Shown: positions 23,810-32,935 of the stretch, one piece after another
Numbering within the stretch: the stretch's first letter is position 1
How the letters are laid out: every line of letters begins with the position of its first letter
Source of the DNA: a virus
IMG/VR virus record: IMGVR_UViG_3300021961_000075
Coordinates: 1 to 64,000 of that record
Direction: 5' to 3' (one strand)
Length of the DNA: 64,000 bases
The notes under the pieces: model-generated
Told to the model about the DNA's origin: nothing
What the model saw: only the letters and a program-made list of their open reading frames with translations
Databases searched by the model: none
Made by a program: the position numbers and the translations under genes

Positions 23810-23873
23810 AAAATCGGGATCAAAAAAGAAGTGTTCAAAGTGCGGAAAAGTTCACGCAGGTAAATGTAAATAA
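23790..23873 (+). CDS. 27-aa zinc-knuckle-like microprotein
   Basis: The peptide has a basic start followed by CSKCGKVHAGKC, a C-x2-C-x3-H-x3-C arrangement close to a zinc knuckle, in a Lys-rich context. It overlaps the lipoprotein gene by 20 bases in another frame. Similar very short CxxC-H-C peptides are frequent in phage genomes. Metal binding is inferred. Confidence 0.55.
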   Translation: MPYNKTKKSGSKKKCSKCGKVHAGKCK

Positions 23874-23890
23874 ATCTAAATTTAAAAAGT

Positions 23891-24130
23891 ATGAAAGTAA
23901 TTTTAATTTTATTAGTTGTTCTACTAGTAATCGGTGGTTTGTGGTTTTTGGCTATGAAAGCTAAAAGCAAAGGTTTGTTAGAAGATAAAGATGGTGATTT
24001 TATCCCAGATGTTATCGAAGACAAAATTGACGACGTTAAAGAAAAAGTTCAAGACGTTAAAAACACAGTCAGTGAAAAAGTAGAAAACACAAAGACTAAA
24101 GTTAGAAACGCTAAAAAAGCTTTAAAGTAA
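23891..24130 (+). CDS. membrane-anchored coiled-coil protein with Ca-binding-like loop
   Basis: A 79-residue protein: N-terminal membrane helix (MKVILILLVVLLVIGGLWFL), then DKDGDFIPDVIED, which resembles the calcium-binding loops of thrombospondin type 3 repeats, then a long amphipathic helix of repeated VK-x-x-V units. The topology is probably a tail facing the cytoplasm or periplasm. Function unknown. Confidence 0.7.
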   Translation: MKVILILLVVLLVIGGLWFLAMKAKSKGLLEDKDGDFIPDVIEDKIDDVKEKVQDVKNTVSEKVENTKTKVRNAKKALK

Positions 24131-24134
24131 AATA

Positions 24135-24398
24135 ATGGCAAGACTTGATAAATCTAAAATGGCTTGTAACAAGCCGAAAAGAACACCAAGTCACCCAACT
24201 AAATCGCATGTAGTAAAAGCATGTTCAAATGGACAAGAGAAGATTATTAGATTTGGGCAGCAAGGAGTTAGTGGAGCAGGAAGCAAAACTGATGCAAAGT
24301 CTAAAGCGCGACGCAAGAGTTTTAAAGCGCGGCATGCTAAGAACATTGGTAAAGGCAAAATGTCTGCGGCTTACTGGGCTGACAAAGTAAAATGGTAG
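24135..24398 (+). CDS. conserved basic phage protein
   Basis: An 87-residue Lys/Arg-rich protein starting MARLDKSKMACNKPKRTPSH and ending KGKMSAAYWADKVKW. This combination, including the IIRFGQQGVSGAG segment and ARRKSFKARHAKN, recurs in many tailed phages next to packaging genes. It probably binds DNA or the capsid, but its role is not established to my knowledge. Confidence 0.7.
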   Translation: MARLDKSKMACNKPKRTPSHPTKSHVVKACSNGQEKIIRFGQQGVSGAGSKTDAKSKARRKSFKARHAKNIGKGKMSAAYWADKVKW

Positions 24399-24401
24399 AA
24401 A

Positions 24402-24512
24402 ATGAAAGCTAAAAAATCCCCTTGCTGGAAAGGCTACGAGATGATTGGTATGAAGAAAAAAGGAGGCCGTAAGGTTCCTAACTGCGTACCAAAAGCTCGT
24501 AATAAGCGATAG
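24402..24512 (+). CDS. 36-aa conserved basic microprotein
   Basis: Contains CWKGYEMIGMKKKGGRKVPN followed by CVPK. The WKGYxxxGMKKKxGxxVPNC pattern is widespread as a tiny phage protein, often beside the preceding basic gene as here. Two cysteines flank the conserved core. Function unknown. Confidence 0.65.
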   Translation: MKAKKSPCWKGYEMIGMKKKGGRKVPNCVPKARNKR

Positions 24513-24531
24513 CTTTATAAATTAATATAAT

Positions 24532-24750
24532 ATGAATTTAATAAGAAAGATAAGCGTAGGCAGAGACTACAAAGACTCGGCTATGCACTACGCTGTAGGG
24601 CAGGAAGTATATGGTGGTCACACTATTTGTGACATTATTGAAGATGAATATAAATATACTATTTACATAACAAAACAAAACGAGGTGTTACCTTGGAAAG
24701 ATTTTAACAAAAATATGGCGATAAGTATAGAATATAATCTTGAATACTAG
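24532..24750 (+). CDS. 72-aa protein of unknown function
   Basis: A small beta-rich protein (MNLIRKISVGRDYKDSAMHY, then YKYTIYITKQNEVLPWKDF, ending SIEYNLEY). Its stop is immediately followed by the ATG of the tandem GroES-like gene, suggesting coupling. I do not recognise a characterised family. Confidence 0.7.
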   Translation: MNLIRKISVGRDYKDSAMHYAVGQEVYGGHTICDIIEDEYKYTIYITKQNEVLPWKDFNKNMAISIEYNLEY

Positions 24751-25377
24751 ATGAGAAGTTTAAATGCTTTTTTAGTAGAACCAAAAGAAACCAGGTACCA
24801 GAATACAACAAGAGTAAATGATATAGATCTTATACTGAATACAGAACTTCAGGATCACAAATTTGTCAGTCGCGTAGGCGTAGTATTAGAAACACCTATA
24901 CTAGAAAAGACTGGTATTAAAAAAGGAGATGAAGTAATTGTTCATCACAACGTATTTAGACGTTTCCATAATATCAGAGGAGAAGAGGTGAATAGTAAAA
25001 GTTATTTCGAAGAAGACAAATACTTTGTGTTTCCTGATCAAGTATTCATGTATAAAAGAAATGATAAATGGAAGGCGTTAGATGGTTTTTGTTTTGTAAA
25101 ACCAATACAGAATAGAAAGCTTTTTTCTATGGAACCAGAAGAAGAGCTTATAGGCATAATTAAATATGCAGATAATACGCTTGCTAAAAATGGTATAAAA
25201 GTAAATGACCTTATAGGATTTACACCTGATAGCGAATATGAATTTATCATAGACAACGAAAGGTTGTACAGGGTTCCAACTAATTCAATTTGTATTAAAT
25301 ATGAATATCAAGGAACAGAAGTTGAATATAATCCAAGCTGGTTACAAAGCGGTAGAAGAGCTAATACGGGTAGCTGA
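24751..25377 (+). CDS. tandem GroES-like protein (two Cpn10-like domains)
   Basis: A 208-residue protein that reads as two GroES barrels. Domain 1 (about 1-110): strand LNAFLVEP, a long possible mobile loop, VGVVLETP, then GIKKGDEVIVHHNVFRRF and DQVFMYKR. Domain 2 (about 112-190): GFCFVKPI, a short loop, LIGIIKYAD, then GIKVNDLIGFTP, EFIIDNERLYRVP and SICIKYE. Domain 2 follows the order of the 85-residue GroES at 22843-23100. Double-Cpn10 proteins are known from chloroplasts (Cpn20). The assignment is by eye, and a head role cannot be excluded since terminase genes follow. Confidence 0.6.
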   Translation: MRSLNAFLVEPKETRYQNTTRVNDIDLILNTELQDHKFVSRVGVVLETPILEKTGIKKGDEVIVHHNVFRRFHNIRGEEVNSKSYFEEDKYFVFPDQVFMYKRNDKWKALDGFCFVKPIQNRKLFSMEPEEELIGIIKYADNTLAKNGIKVNDLIGFTPDSEYEFIIDNERLYRVPTNSICIKYEYQGTEVEYNPSWLQSGRRANTGS

Positions 25378-25576
25378 AGAAAAGATTATCACTAATACCG
25401 AAGAAGATGTTTCTGCAGATAGATTAAAAAATGCTGCAGCTACAAAAAAATTAGCAATATTTGATGCTTTTGAAATACTTACACGTATTGAAAACGAGAA
25501 AGCATTGTTAGAAAATAAACCTATAGAAGACAAGAAAGAATCTTTTAAAGGTTTCGCTGAAAGAAGAAGCAAGTAA
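25301..25576 (+). CDS. putative small terminase subunit
   Basis: A 91-residue helical protein overlapping the previous gene by 77 bases and the large terminase start by one base. It has no internal Met, so the long overlap is needed unless a non-ATG start is used. The block SADRLKNAAATKKLAIFDAF is a helix typical of short proteins found directly before large terminases. Position is the main evidence for DNA-recognition function. Confidence 0.45.
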   Translation: MNIKEQKLNIIQAGYKAVEELIRVAEEKIITNTEEDVSADRLKNAAATKKLAIFDAFEILTRIENEKALLENKPIEDKKESFKGFAERRSK

Positions 25577-27786
25577 TGGAATATCAACAGACCTTATATA
25601 AAATCGTTGAGCCAGTCAAACTAACAACAATACACCGTAGAAATAAAGCAAAGTCTTGGAAATACGGTTACGATAAAGAGTGTGGTATTGTAGTTATAAG
25701 TAGGACTGGTGAGATAGGAGATATATACGAAATACAAAACCTGCATATTGCGCTGCCAAAGCAAGCGGATGTGTATAGCAACAAATCCAGTAAATGGGAA
25801 CGGTTTGATTACCCGAAGGAGTTGCAGCGTATAAATACTATATTTGATTGGAGAGATGCTCCTACTGAGTTTAAAGATACGTGGGAGGAGTATATAGATG
25901 AAGAGTTTGAAAGACGTGAAAAAGGTTTTTGGTTTTTAAACAAGGATAAACCAACATACATAACAGGGACACATTACATGTATCTGCAATGGAGCAAGAT
26001 AGATGTAGGTGCTCCTGATTTTCGTGAAGCAAACAGGTTATTCTTTATATTTTGGGAGGCATGTAAAGCTGACGAGAGGTGCTACGGCATGTGTTACCTT
26101 AAAAACAGACGTTCTGGGTTTTCATTTATGTCAAGTGCAGAAACTGTTAACCTTGCTACGATTACATCAGATTCTAGGTTTGGTATACTATCAAAGTCTG
26201 GATCCGATGCTAAAAAGATGTTTACAGACAAGGTTGTGCCCATATCAATCAACTATCCGTTTTTCTTTAAGCCAATACAAGACGGTATGGACAGGCCGAA
26301 GTCAGAACTCGCATATAGGGTTCCAGCTTCAAAGCTTACAAAAAAGTCCATACAGAATAAAGAAAAAGAAATACTCGAAGGACTTGATACCACGATTGAC
26401 TGGAAAAACACGGGTGATAACTCGTATGATGGTGAAAAGCTAGCATTATTAGTACACGATGAAAGTGGTAAGTGGGAAAGGCCTGACAATATATTAAACA
26501 ACTGGCGCGTAACAAAAACGTGCCTTAGACTAGGTAGTCGTATCATTGGTAAATGTATGATGGGATCAACATCCAATGCGCTGGACAAAGGAGGAGACAA
26601 CTTTAAAAAGCTTTATTACGATTCAGATGTCACGCAAAGAAACCGCAATGGACAGACTCGCAGTGGATTATATAGTTTGTTCATACCTATGGAATGGAAC
26701 TACGAAGGATTCATCGATGCTTATGGAATACCTGTATTCGATACGCCAGAAACGCCGGTTAAAGGACCGATGGGAGAGAGTATTGACATTGGTGTAATAG
26801 AACATTGGGAGAACGAAGTTGCAGGATTAAAAGAAGATCAAGACGCTTTAAATGAATTTTACCGACAGTTTCCTCGATCAGAGGAGCACGCGTTTAGAGA
26901 CGAAACAAAAAGCAGCGTATTTAACCTGGCAAGAATATACGACCAAATAGATTTTAATGAAGAAGCAAAGTATCAAGGTCTTACTACCAAAGGTAGTTTC
27001 CAGTGGGAAAATGGCATACAAGATACAAGGGTTATATTTGCGCCTAACAACGATGGTAGATTTAATATTTCTTGGATACCGCCTCTAAGTTTACAGAATA
27101 AATACGAAATAAGAAATGGTATTAGGTATCCTGGAAACGAGCATATAGGCGCGTTTGGCTGCGATAGCTATGATATATCTGGAACAGTAGACGGTAGAGG
27201 ATCTAAGGGTGCGCTACATGGCCTTACTAAGTATAGTATGGAAGATGCGCCACCTAATGCTTTTTTCTTAGAATACATAGCTAGACCTCAAACTGCTGAA
27301 ATGTTTTTTGAAGACGTTTTAATGGCATTAGTATTTTACGGTATGCCTATGCTTGCGGAAAATAACAAACCAAGATTGTTATATTATTTAAAACGCAGGG
27401 GATATAGAGGGTATTCAATGAACAGGCCAGATAAAACATATAATAAGCTTTCTACAACAGAAAAAGAGATAGGCGGTATACCAAACTCAGGCGAAGACAT
27501 TAAACAAGCGCACGCTGCTGCAATAGAGAGTTATATACAAAAGTATGTAGGTCAGACTAGCGAAGGCAATTACGGTAATATGTATTTCAACAAAACACTT
27601 AATGACTGGGCTAAGTTTGATATAAATAAAAGAACACAGTTTGATGCAACTATATCTTCTGGTTTAGCTATAATGGCCTGCAACAGGCATTTATACACGC
27701 CTAAGCAAGAAAGACAAGCTGTAACGCTGGGTTTTGAATTTAAAAAATATAATAACAACGGATACATTTCAAAAATAATAGAATAA
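25576..27786 (+). CDS. terL: terminase large subunit
   Basis: A 736-residue packaging motor. The ATPase part has a degenerate Walker A (LKNRRSGFSF, about residues 176-185), a Walker B LLVHDES near residue 295, and a coupling-like segment MMGSTSNA near 330. The nuclease part starts near 530 with GCDSYDISGTVD and has further acidic residues. It is longer than most terminases but consistent with related podoviruses. It stands just before the portal, the normal order. Confidence 0.88.
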   Translation: MEYQQTLYKIVEPVKLTTIHRRNKAKSWKYGYDKECGIVVISRTGEIGDIYEIQNLHIALPKQADVYSNKSSKWERFDYPKELQRINTIFDWRDAPTEFKDTWEEYIDEEFERREKGFWFLNKDKPTYITGTHYMYLQWSKIDVGAPDFREANRLFFIFWEACKADERCYGMCYLKNRRSGFSFMSSAETVNLATITSDSRFGILSKSGSDAKKMFTDKVVPISINYPFFFKPIQDGMDRPKSELAYRVPASKLTKKSIQNKEKEILEGLDTTIDWKNTGDNSYDGEKLALLVHDESGKWERPDNILNNWRVTKTCLRLGSRIIGKCMMGSTSNALDKGGDNFKKLYYDSDVTQRNRNGQTRSGLYSLFIPMEWNYEGFIDAYGIPVFDTPETPVKGPMGESIDIGVIEHWENEVAGLKEDQDALNEFYRQFPRSEEHAFRDETKSSVFNLARIYDQIDFNEEAKYQGLTTKGSFQWENGIQDTRVIFAPNNDGRFNISWIPPLSLQNKYEIRNGIRYPGNEHIGAFGCDSYDISGTVDGRGSKGALHGLTKYSMEDAPPNAFFLEYIARPQTAEMFFEDVLMALVFYGMPMLAENNKPRLLYYLKRRGYRGYSMNRPDKTYNKLSTTEKEIGGIPNSGEDIKQAHAAAIESYIQKYVGQTSEGNYGNMYFNKTLNDWAKFDINKRTQFDATISSGLAIMACNRHLYTPKQERQAVTLGFEFKKYNNNGYISKIIE

Positions 27787-30204
27787 ATGTCAAAAGTATT
27801 ACCTAGAGGTATATTTCCTAGCCAAGCTGTTAGTGACGGAGAAAAAGCTAGCTTTGAGTATGGCTTAGAAGTTGCTAAGGCTATAGAAGGCGAATGGTTT
27901 AAGAGAGATTCTGGCAGTGTTAGATTCTATGCAAACCGAGATAATTTTCACAGGCTAAGACTTTACGCTAGAGGTGAACAGTCTATACAGAAATATAAAG
28001 ATGAGTTGTCTATTAACGGCGACTTGTCTTATCTTAATTTAGACTGGAAACCAGTACCTATTATTCCGAAGTTTGTAGACATTGTTGTTAATGGTATTGG
28101 CGAAAGATTATATGATATTAAAGCTTATTCTCAAGATCCAGCAGCTGTTCAAGAAAAAACAAATTACTTGAATGACATATTGAGAGATATGCAAAACGCT
28201 GAACTACTTCAAACTATACAACAAGAGTTTGGCGTTAACATGTTTAAAACAGATCAAGAAAATCTTCCGCAATCAACAGAAGAACTACAACTTCATATGC
28301 AATTAGACTACAAGCAGTCTATAGAGATAGCAGAAGAAGAAGCAATCAATAATGTTTTAGACTACAACAAGTACAACTTGTTAAAGAAAAGACTTGATTA
28401 TGATTTAACCGTTGTTGGTATAGCTTGTGTTAAAAACACATTTAACACATCTGAAGGCATAAAGCTAGAATACGTTGATCCAGCTGATTTAGTTTATTCT
28501 TATACAGATTCACCTTATTTTGATGATTTATATTATGTAGGTGAAATACGCAGAGTAAGTATTGTAGATCTTAAAAAACAATACCCAGACCTAACAGAAG
28601 AAGATATTAAAGATATTGAAGGCAGTGGAAGTAATTCTATGCTTTATAACAAGTCTTATTCTTCGTCTGATGCTGAAGATAGAAACTACGTTTACGTACT
28701 TTATTTTGAATATAAAACATTTAAGAATCAAGTATATAAAATAAAAGAAACATCAAGCGGCGGAGCTAAAGCTATAGAAAAAGATGACACCTTTAATCCT
28801 CCAGGCGACTCAAGAGCTAGATTTGAAAAAGTGTCTAGATCAATAGAGGTATTATATACTGGCGCAAAAGTAATTGGACATCACAAGCTTCTTGAATGGA
28901 AACTTGCCGAGAATATGGTAAGACCAAAATCTGATACTACAAAAGTTCAAATGTCTTACAATATAGTAGCGCCAAGAATTTATAAAGGTAAAATTGAATC
29001 GCTTGTAAGTAGAATGACATCGTTTGCTGATATGATTCAACTTACGCATTTAAAATTACAACAAGTACTTTCTCGTATGGTACCAGATGGCGTTTATCTT
29101 GATGCCGATGGTATTGCTGAAATTGATTTAGGTAATGGAACTAATTATAATCCACAGGAAGCATTAAACATGTACTTTCAAACAGGTAGTGTAATTGGTA
29201 GATCAATGACGCAAGACGGTGAGTTTAATCACGGTCGTATACCTGTTCAAGAATTACAGTCTGGTGCTGGTGGTAATAAAATAGGCGCTTTAATAAATTC
29301 CTACAATTATTACCTACAAATGATTCGTGATGTTACAGGACTCAATGAGGCTAGAGACGGTAGTATGCCAGATGAAAGATCTCTTGTTGGTCTTCAAAAA
29401 TTAGCTGCCGCAAATTCAAACACTGCTACAAGACACGTGTTACAATCGGGATTATATTTAACCCTTAAAACAGCTGAAGCTATTTCTCTTAGAATATCGG
29501 ATGTTTTACAATATTCAAATACAACAGCTGCGTTTGTGGCTGGTATAGGCAAGTTTAATGTTGGTACGTTAAAAGAAATAGAAAAACTACACTTACACGA
29601 TTTTGGCATTTATTTGGAACTCGCTCCAGATGAAGAAGAAAAACAATTACTCGAAAACAATATACAAGTAGCATTACAAAGAGATCAAATATATCTTGAA
29701 GACGCTATTGATATTAGAGATATAAAAAATACAAAACTTGCAAATCAACTTCTAAAACTAAGAAGACGTAAGAAATCAGAAGAAGATAGAGTTAATCAAT
29801 TAGAAAATATTCAAGCTCAATCAGATTCTAATGCCAGAGCAGCACAAGAAGCTGCCGCTGCTGAAATGCAAAAAGAACAGGCTCTTACTGAAGGAAAAGT
29901 TCAATTAGAGCAGGTTAAGGCAAATCTTGAAATGCAAAAGCTTGAAAGAGAGGCCGAGATTAAAAAACAATTAATGCTTCATGAGTTTGATTTAAACATG
30001 CAACTTAAACAACTTGAAATGCAAGTGATTAATGGTAAAGAAGCTTATAAAGAAGATAGAAAAGATAAGCGTACTAAAATTCAGGCTACACAACAGTCTG
30101 AACTTATAGAACAAAGAAAAGGAAATGTTGGTCCAAAAGATTTTGAATCTGCTGGATTTGATACGCTAGGTGGTTTCGGCCTTGAGCAATTTGAACCTAG
30201 ATAA
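27787..30204 (+). CDS. portal protein
   Basis: An 805-residue protein in the portal position between terminase and scaffold, with no gap after the terminase stop. Typical segments are the clip/stem region around IRDVTGLNEARDGSMPDERS and QKLAAANSNTATRHVL, and a C-terminal coiled coil (about 655-770) rich in Gln, Glu and Lys. As a dodecamer it would form the DNA channel. It is long for a podovirus portal because of the coiled-coil tail. Confidence 0.85.
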   Translation: MSKVLPRGIFPSQAVSDGEKASFEYGLEVAKAIEGEWFKRDSGSVRFYANRDNFHRLRLYARGEQSIQKYKDELSINGDLSYLNLDWKPVPIIPKFVDIVVNGIGERLYDIKAYSQDPAAVQEKTNYLNDILRDMQNAELLQTIQQEFGVNMFKTDQENLPQSTEELQLHMQLDYKQSIEIAEEEAINNVLDYNKYNLLKKRLDYDLTVVGIACVKNTFNTSEGIKLEYVDPADLVYSYTDSPYFDDLYYVGEIRRVSIVDLKKQYPDLTEEDIKDIEGSGSNSMLYNKSYSSSDAEDRNYVYVLYFEYKTFKNQVYKIKETSSGGAKAIEKDDTFNPPGDSRARFEKVSRSIEVLYTGAKVIGHHKLLEWKLAENMVRPKSDTTKVQMSYNIVAPRIYKGKIESLVSRMTSFADMIQLTHLKLQQVLSRMVPDGVYLDADGIAEIDLGNGTNYNPQEALNMYFQTGSVIGRSMTQDGEFNHGRIPVQELQSGAGGNKIGALINSYNYYLQMIRDVTGLNEARDGSMPDERSLVGLQKLAAANSNTATRHVLQSGLYLTLKTAEAISLRISDVLQYSNTTAAFVAGIGKFNVGTLKEIEKLHLHDFGIYLELAPDEEEKQLLENNIQVALQRDQIYLEDAIDIRDIKNTKLANQLLKLRRRKKSEEDRVNQLENIQAQSDSNARAAQEAAAAEMQKEQALTEGKVQLEQVKANLEMQKLEREAEIKKQLMLHEFDLNMQLKQLEMQVINGKEAYKEDRKDKRTKIQATQQSELIEQRKGNVGPKDFESAGFDTLGGFGLEQFEPR

Positions 30205-30232
30205 AAAACAACTTATTTTATAATATTATATT

Positions 30233-31435
30233 ATGTCAGATTACAAAGTAAACTTAGTAAACGATGATACGCCAAGTACATCTGAAAGAGAAGAACAGGT
30301 TTTAGAAAACTCTGGTTTTTCAACAAAAGAAAACGATGGTGTATACAAGGTTAATTTAAACGAACCAAAAGATGCCATTCAAAAGCAAAGCACAGATGAG
30401 GTATCTGTTTCTGAAGGAGCCGAAACTGGCGAAGAAATGGGCGAAGAAGTACGGAGTACCGAAGAACCTACCGAACAAAAAGAAGAAGTCTTAGAACTAA
30501 TAAAAGAAGATCAAGATGCCGAGTTGCAACAAACCCAAGAGCAAGGGCAGTATGAAGCCCAAAGCCAAGAAGCAGAGCTACAAAAAGAAGAAGTAGTTCA
30601 ACAAATAGAACTTCCAGAGAATATTCAAAAAGTCATAGACTTTATGAAAGAAACTGGTGGTAGTTTAGAAGACTACGTTAGGCTGAACACGGACTATACC
30701 TCTGTTGATCAGCAAACTTTGTTAAGAGAATACTACAAACAAACTAAGCCTCATTTAGATAATGAAGAAATTAGTTTTTTAATTGAAGATAGTTTTTCTT
30801 TCGATGAAGACGTGGATGACGAGCGAGATATACGTAGAAAAAAACTCGCATATAAAGAAGAAATTGCTAAAGCTCGAAACTTTCTTATTGATTTAAAGGG
30901 TAAATATTACGATGAAATTAAATTAAATTCAAAACTAGCCCCAGAACAAAAAGAAGCAGTAGAGTTTTATAACAATTATAAAAAACAGCAGGAAGAACTA
31001 ACTGCTGTGCAGAACAAAGTTTCTGAACATTTCACAAAACAAACCGATCAAGTTTTCAATAATGAATTCAAAGGTTTTGATTTCAAGGTTGGAGACAACA
31101 CGTATAGGTTTAAAGTGAATGACGTTCAAGAAACCAAACAGGTGCAAAGCGATATTTTAAATGCGTTTAAGACGTTCTTAGGCGAAGACAATATGCTAAA
31201 AGATGCCAAAGGTTACCACAAAGCTTTGTTTGCTGCTAGAAACGCTGATAAAATAGCAAATCATTTTTATGAGCAAGGTATGGCTGATGCTGTAAAGAAA
31301 ATGGAGGCAGAAGCTAAAAATATCAACATGGATCCAAGAAAAATAAATCAAGGATTTGTTGATGCCGGAGGAATGAAAGTGAGAGCTGTTTCTGGCGATG
31401 ATAGTTCAAAACTAAGAATTAAAATAAAAAACTAA
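30233..31435 (+). CDS. scaffolding protein
   Basis: A 400-residue acidic, Glu/Gln-rich protein between portal and capsid. Residues 30-130 are low-complexity and presumably disordered. Residues 195-330 are helical coiled coil (KAYKEEIAKA-like segments), and a basic tail ends the protein (SSKLRIKIKN). This composition and position match phage scaffolds that direct capsid assembly and then leave or are cut. Confidence 0.75.
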   Translation: MSDYKVNLVNDDTPSTSEREEQVLENSGFSTKENDGVYKVNLNEPKDAIQKQSTDEVSVSEGAETGEEMGEEVRSTEEPTEQKEEVLELIKEDQDAELQQTQEQGQYEAQSQEAELQKEEVVQQIELPENIQKVIDFMKETGGSLEDYVRLNTDYTSVDQQTLLREYYKQTKPHLDNEEISFLIEDSFSFDEDVDDERDIRRKKLAYKEEIAKARNFLIDLKGKYYDEIKLNSKLAPEQKEAVEFYNNYKKQQEELTAVQNKVSEHFTKQTDQVFNNEFKGFDFKVGDNTYRFKVNDVQETKQVQSDILNAFKTFLGEDNMLKDAKGYHKALFAARNADKIANHFYEQGMADAVKKMEAEAKNINMDPRKINQGFVDAGGMKVRAVSGDDSSKLRIKIKN

Positions 31436-31456
31436 ACAAAAACTAAATTTTAAACA

Positions 31457-32860
31457 ATGGCTATTACATTAGGAAATGGAGTTGTTACTCCAACCCCGCA
31501 AAAAGCCGCTTTGCCAACTAACTACCTTGATTTTACTTCAAGCGCTGTTGCTGGATGGGCGCAACAATATCTACCTGAGCTTTACGAAGCTGAAGTAGAA
31601 AAATACGGAGATCGCTCTATCGGTGGTTTCCTTAGAATGGTAGGTGCTGAAATGCCTATGTCATCTGATCAAGTAGTATGGTCAGAGCAAGGTCGTCTAC
31701 ACCTTTCTTACACTGGAACTCTTGGAGCTGATATCGCAACTCCAGGTGCTGATGGTGGAACTAACTCTATCAGTGGTCTTGCTTCAGGACACGCTGTACG
31801 TCTTAACCAAACTGTAGCTATCACTGATGGAAGCATCACTGCTAAAGCTATCGTTACTGAAGTAGGTTCTACTTCTATCAAAGTAAAAGGTTACAAAGGT
31901 GCTCTTGTTGCTGGTGCTTCAATGACTGCTGGTGCTGTAACTCTTTTCGTTTATGGTTCTGAATTTAAGAAAGGTTCTTCTAGCATGACCGAAAAAATCG
32001 AGCCACAATTCAAATCTTACACCAATAAGCCTATCATCCTTAAAGATTTCTATGAAATCTCTGGATCTGATGCTGCTCAAATTGGTTGGGTTGAAGTAAG
32101 TGGTGAGGCTGGTCAATCAGGCTACCTATGGTATGTTAAGGCTGAGGCTGATACTCGTAAGCGTTTCGAAGATTACTTAGAAATGTCTCTGGTTGAAGCT
32201 GAAAAATCTGCAACTGAAATCCTTGATGGTATTTCTGGAACAGAAGGTCTTTTCGCTGCTATTCAAGATCGTGGACACTACAATGCTGGTGTTGATTCAA
32301 CTGGTGCTGGTTCTGCTGCTGCAAACCTAGCTGATTTTGACAATCTTCTTAAAGCTCTTGACAAACAAGGTGCTATCGAAGAAAACATGCTTTTCGTTAA
32401 CCGCGATTTAGCCCTTACTATCGACGATATGCTTGCTGGTATTGGTAACGCTAACTACGAAAACGGTACTTCATTCGGAGTATTCAACAACTCTGCCGAT
32501 ATGGCTCTTAATCTAGGATTCTCTGGTTTCCGCAGAGGTTCTTACGATTTCTACAAAACTGACTGGAAATACCTTAACGATGCTTCTACTCGTGGAGCTG
32601 CTGACTTCGGTGTACGTGGTGTATTGATTCCTGCTGGAACTTCTTCTGTTTACGATCAAGTTCTTGGTAAAAACATCAAGCGTCCATTCCTACACGTTCG
32701 TTACCGCGCTTCTGAGGCTGATGATCGTCGTATGAAGTCTTGGATCACTGGATCTGTTGGTGGTGCTACTACTTCTGGAGATGATGTAATGCAAGTACAT
32801 TACTTATCTGAAAGATGTTTAGTAGTTCAAGCTGCTAACAACTTCGTATTGTTTAACTAA
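31457..32860 (+). CDS. major capsid protein
   Basis: A 467-residue protein after the scaffold. The start MAITLGNGVVTPTPQKAALP and the segments YLPELYEAEVEKYGDRSI and RPFLHVRYRASEADDRR belong to a capsid family of marine phages, probably HK97-fold. Codon use is unlike its neighbours: Ile is ATC or ATT and almost never ATA, and Phe, Tyr and Asn prefer C endings. This fits very high expression. A strong terminator follows. Confidence 0.85.
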   Translation: MAITLGNGVVTPTPQKAALPTNYLDFTSSAVAGWAQQYLPELYEAEVEKYGDRSIGGFLRMVGAEMPMSSDQVVWSEQGRLHLSYTGTLGADIATPGADGGTNSISGLASGHAVRLNQTVAITDGSITAKAIVTEVGSTSIKVKGYKGALVAGASMTAGAVTLFVYGSEFKKGSSSMTEKIEPQFKSYTNKPIILKDFYEISGSDAAQIGWVEVSGEAGQSGYLWYVKAEADTRKRFEDYLEMSLVEAEKSATEILDGISGTEGLFAAIQDRGHYNAGVDSTGAGSAAANLADFDNLLKALDKQGAIEENMLFVNRDLALTIDDMLAGIGNANYENGTSFGVFNNSADMALNLGFSGFRRGSYDFYKTDWKYLNDASTRGAADFGVRGVLIPAGTSSVYDQVLGKNIKRPFLHVRYRASEADDRRMKSWITGSVGGATTSGDDVMQVHYLSERCLVVQAANNFVLFN

Positions 32861-32876
32861 CAATCAACTGTAAGGT

Positions 32877-32920
32877 TTGCCCCTGTCTTTTGGCAGGGGT
32901 AACTCTTACTTTTTTATTTT
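32877..32920 (+). terminator. intrinsic terminator after the capsid gene
   Basis: An 11-bp stem (TTGCCCCTGTC with GGCAGGGGTAA, two G-U pairs) and a TTTT loop, followed within five bases by a T-rich tract. It should limit transcription past the capsid gene. Confidence 0.85.
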
Positions 32921-32935
32921 ATATTATATTTTATT

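Noticed and set aside
26009-26443. 144-codon frame inside the terminase gene
   Set aside because: It lies in another frame of a well-supported terminase and shows no recognisable domain.
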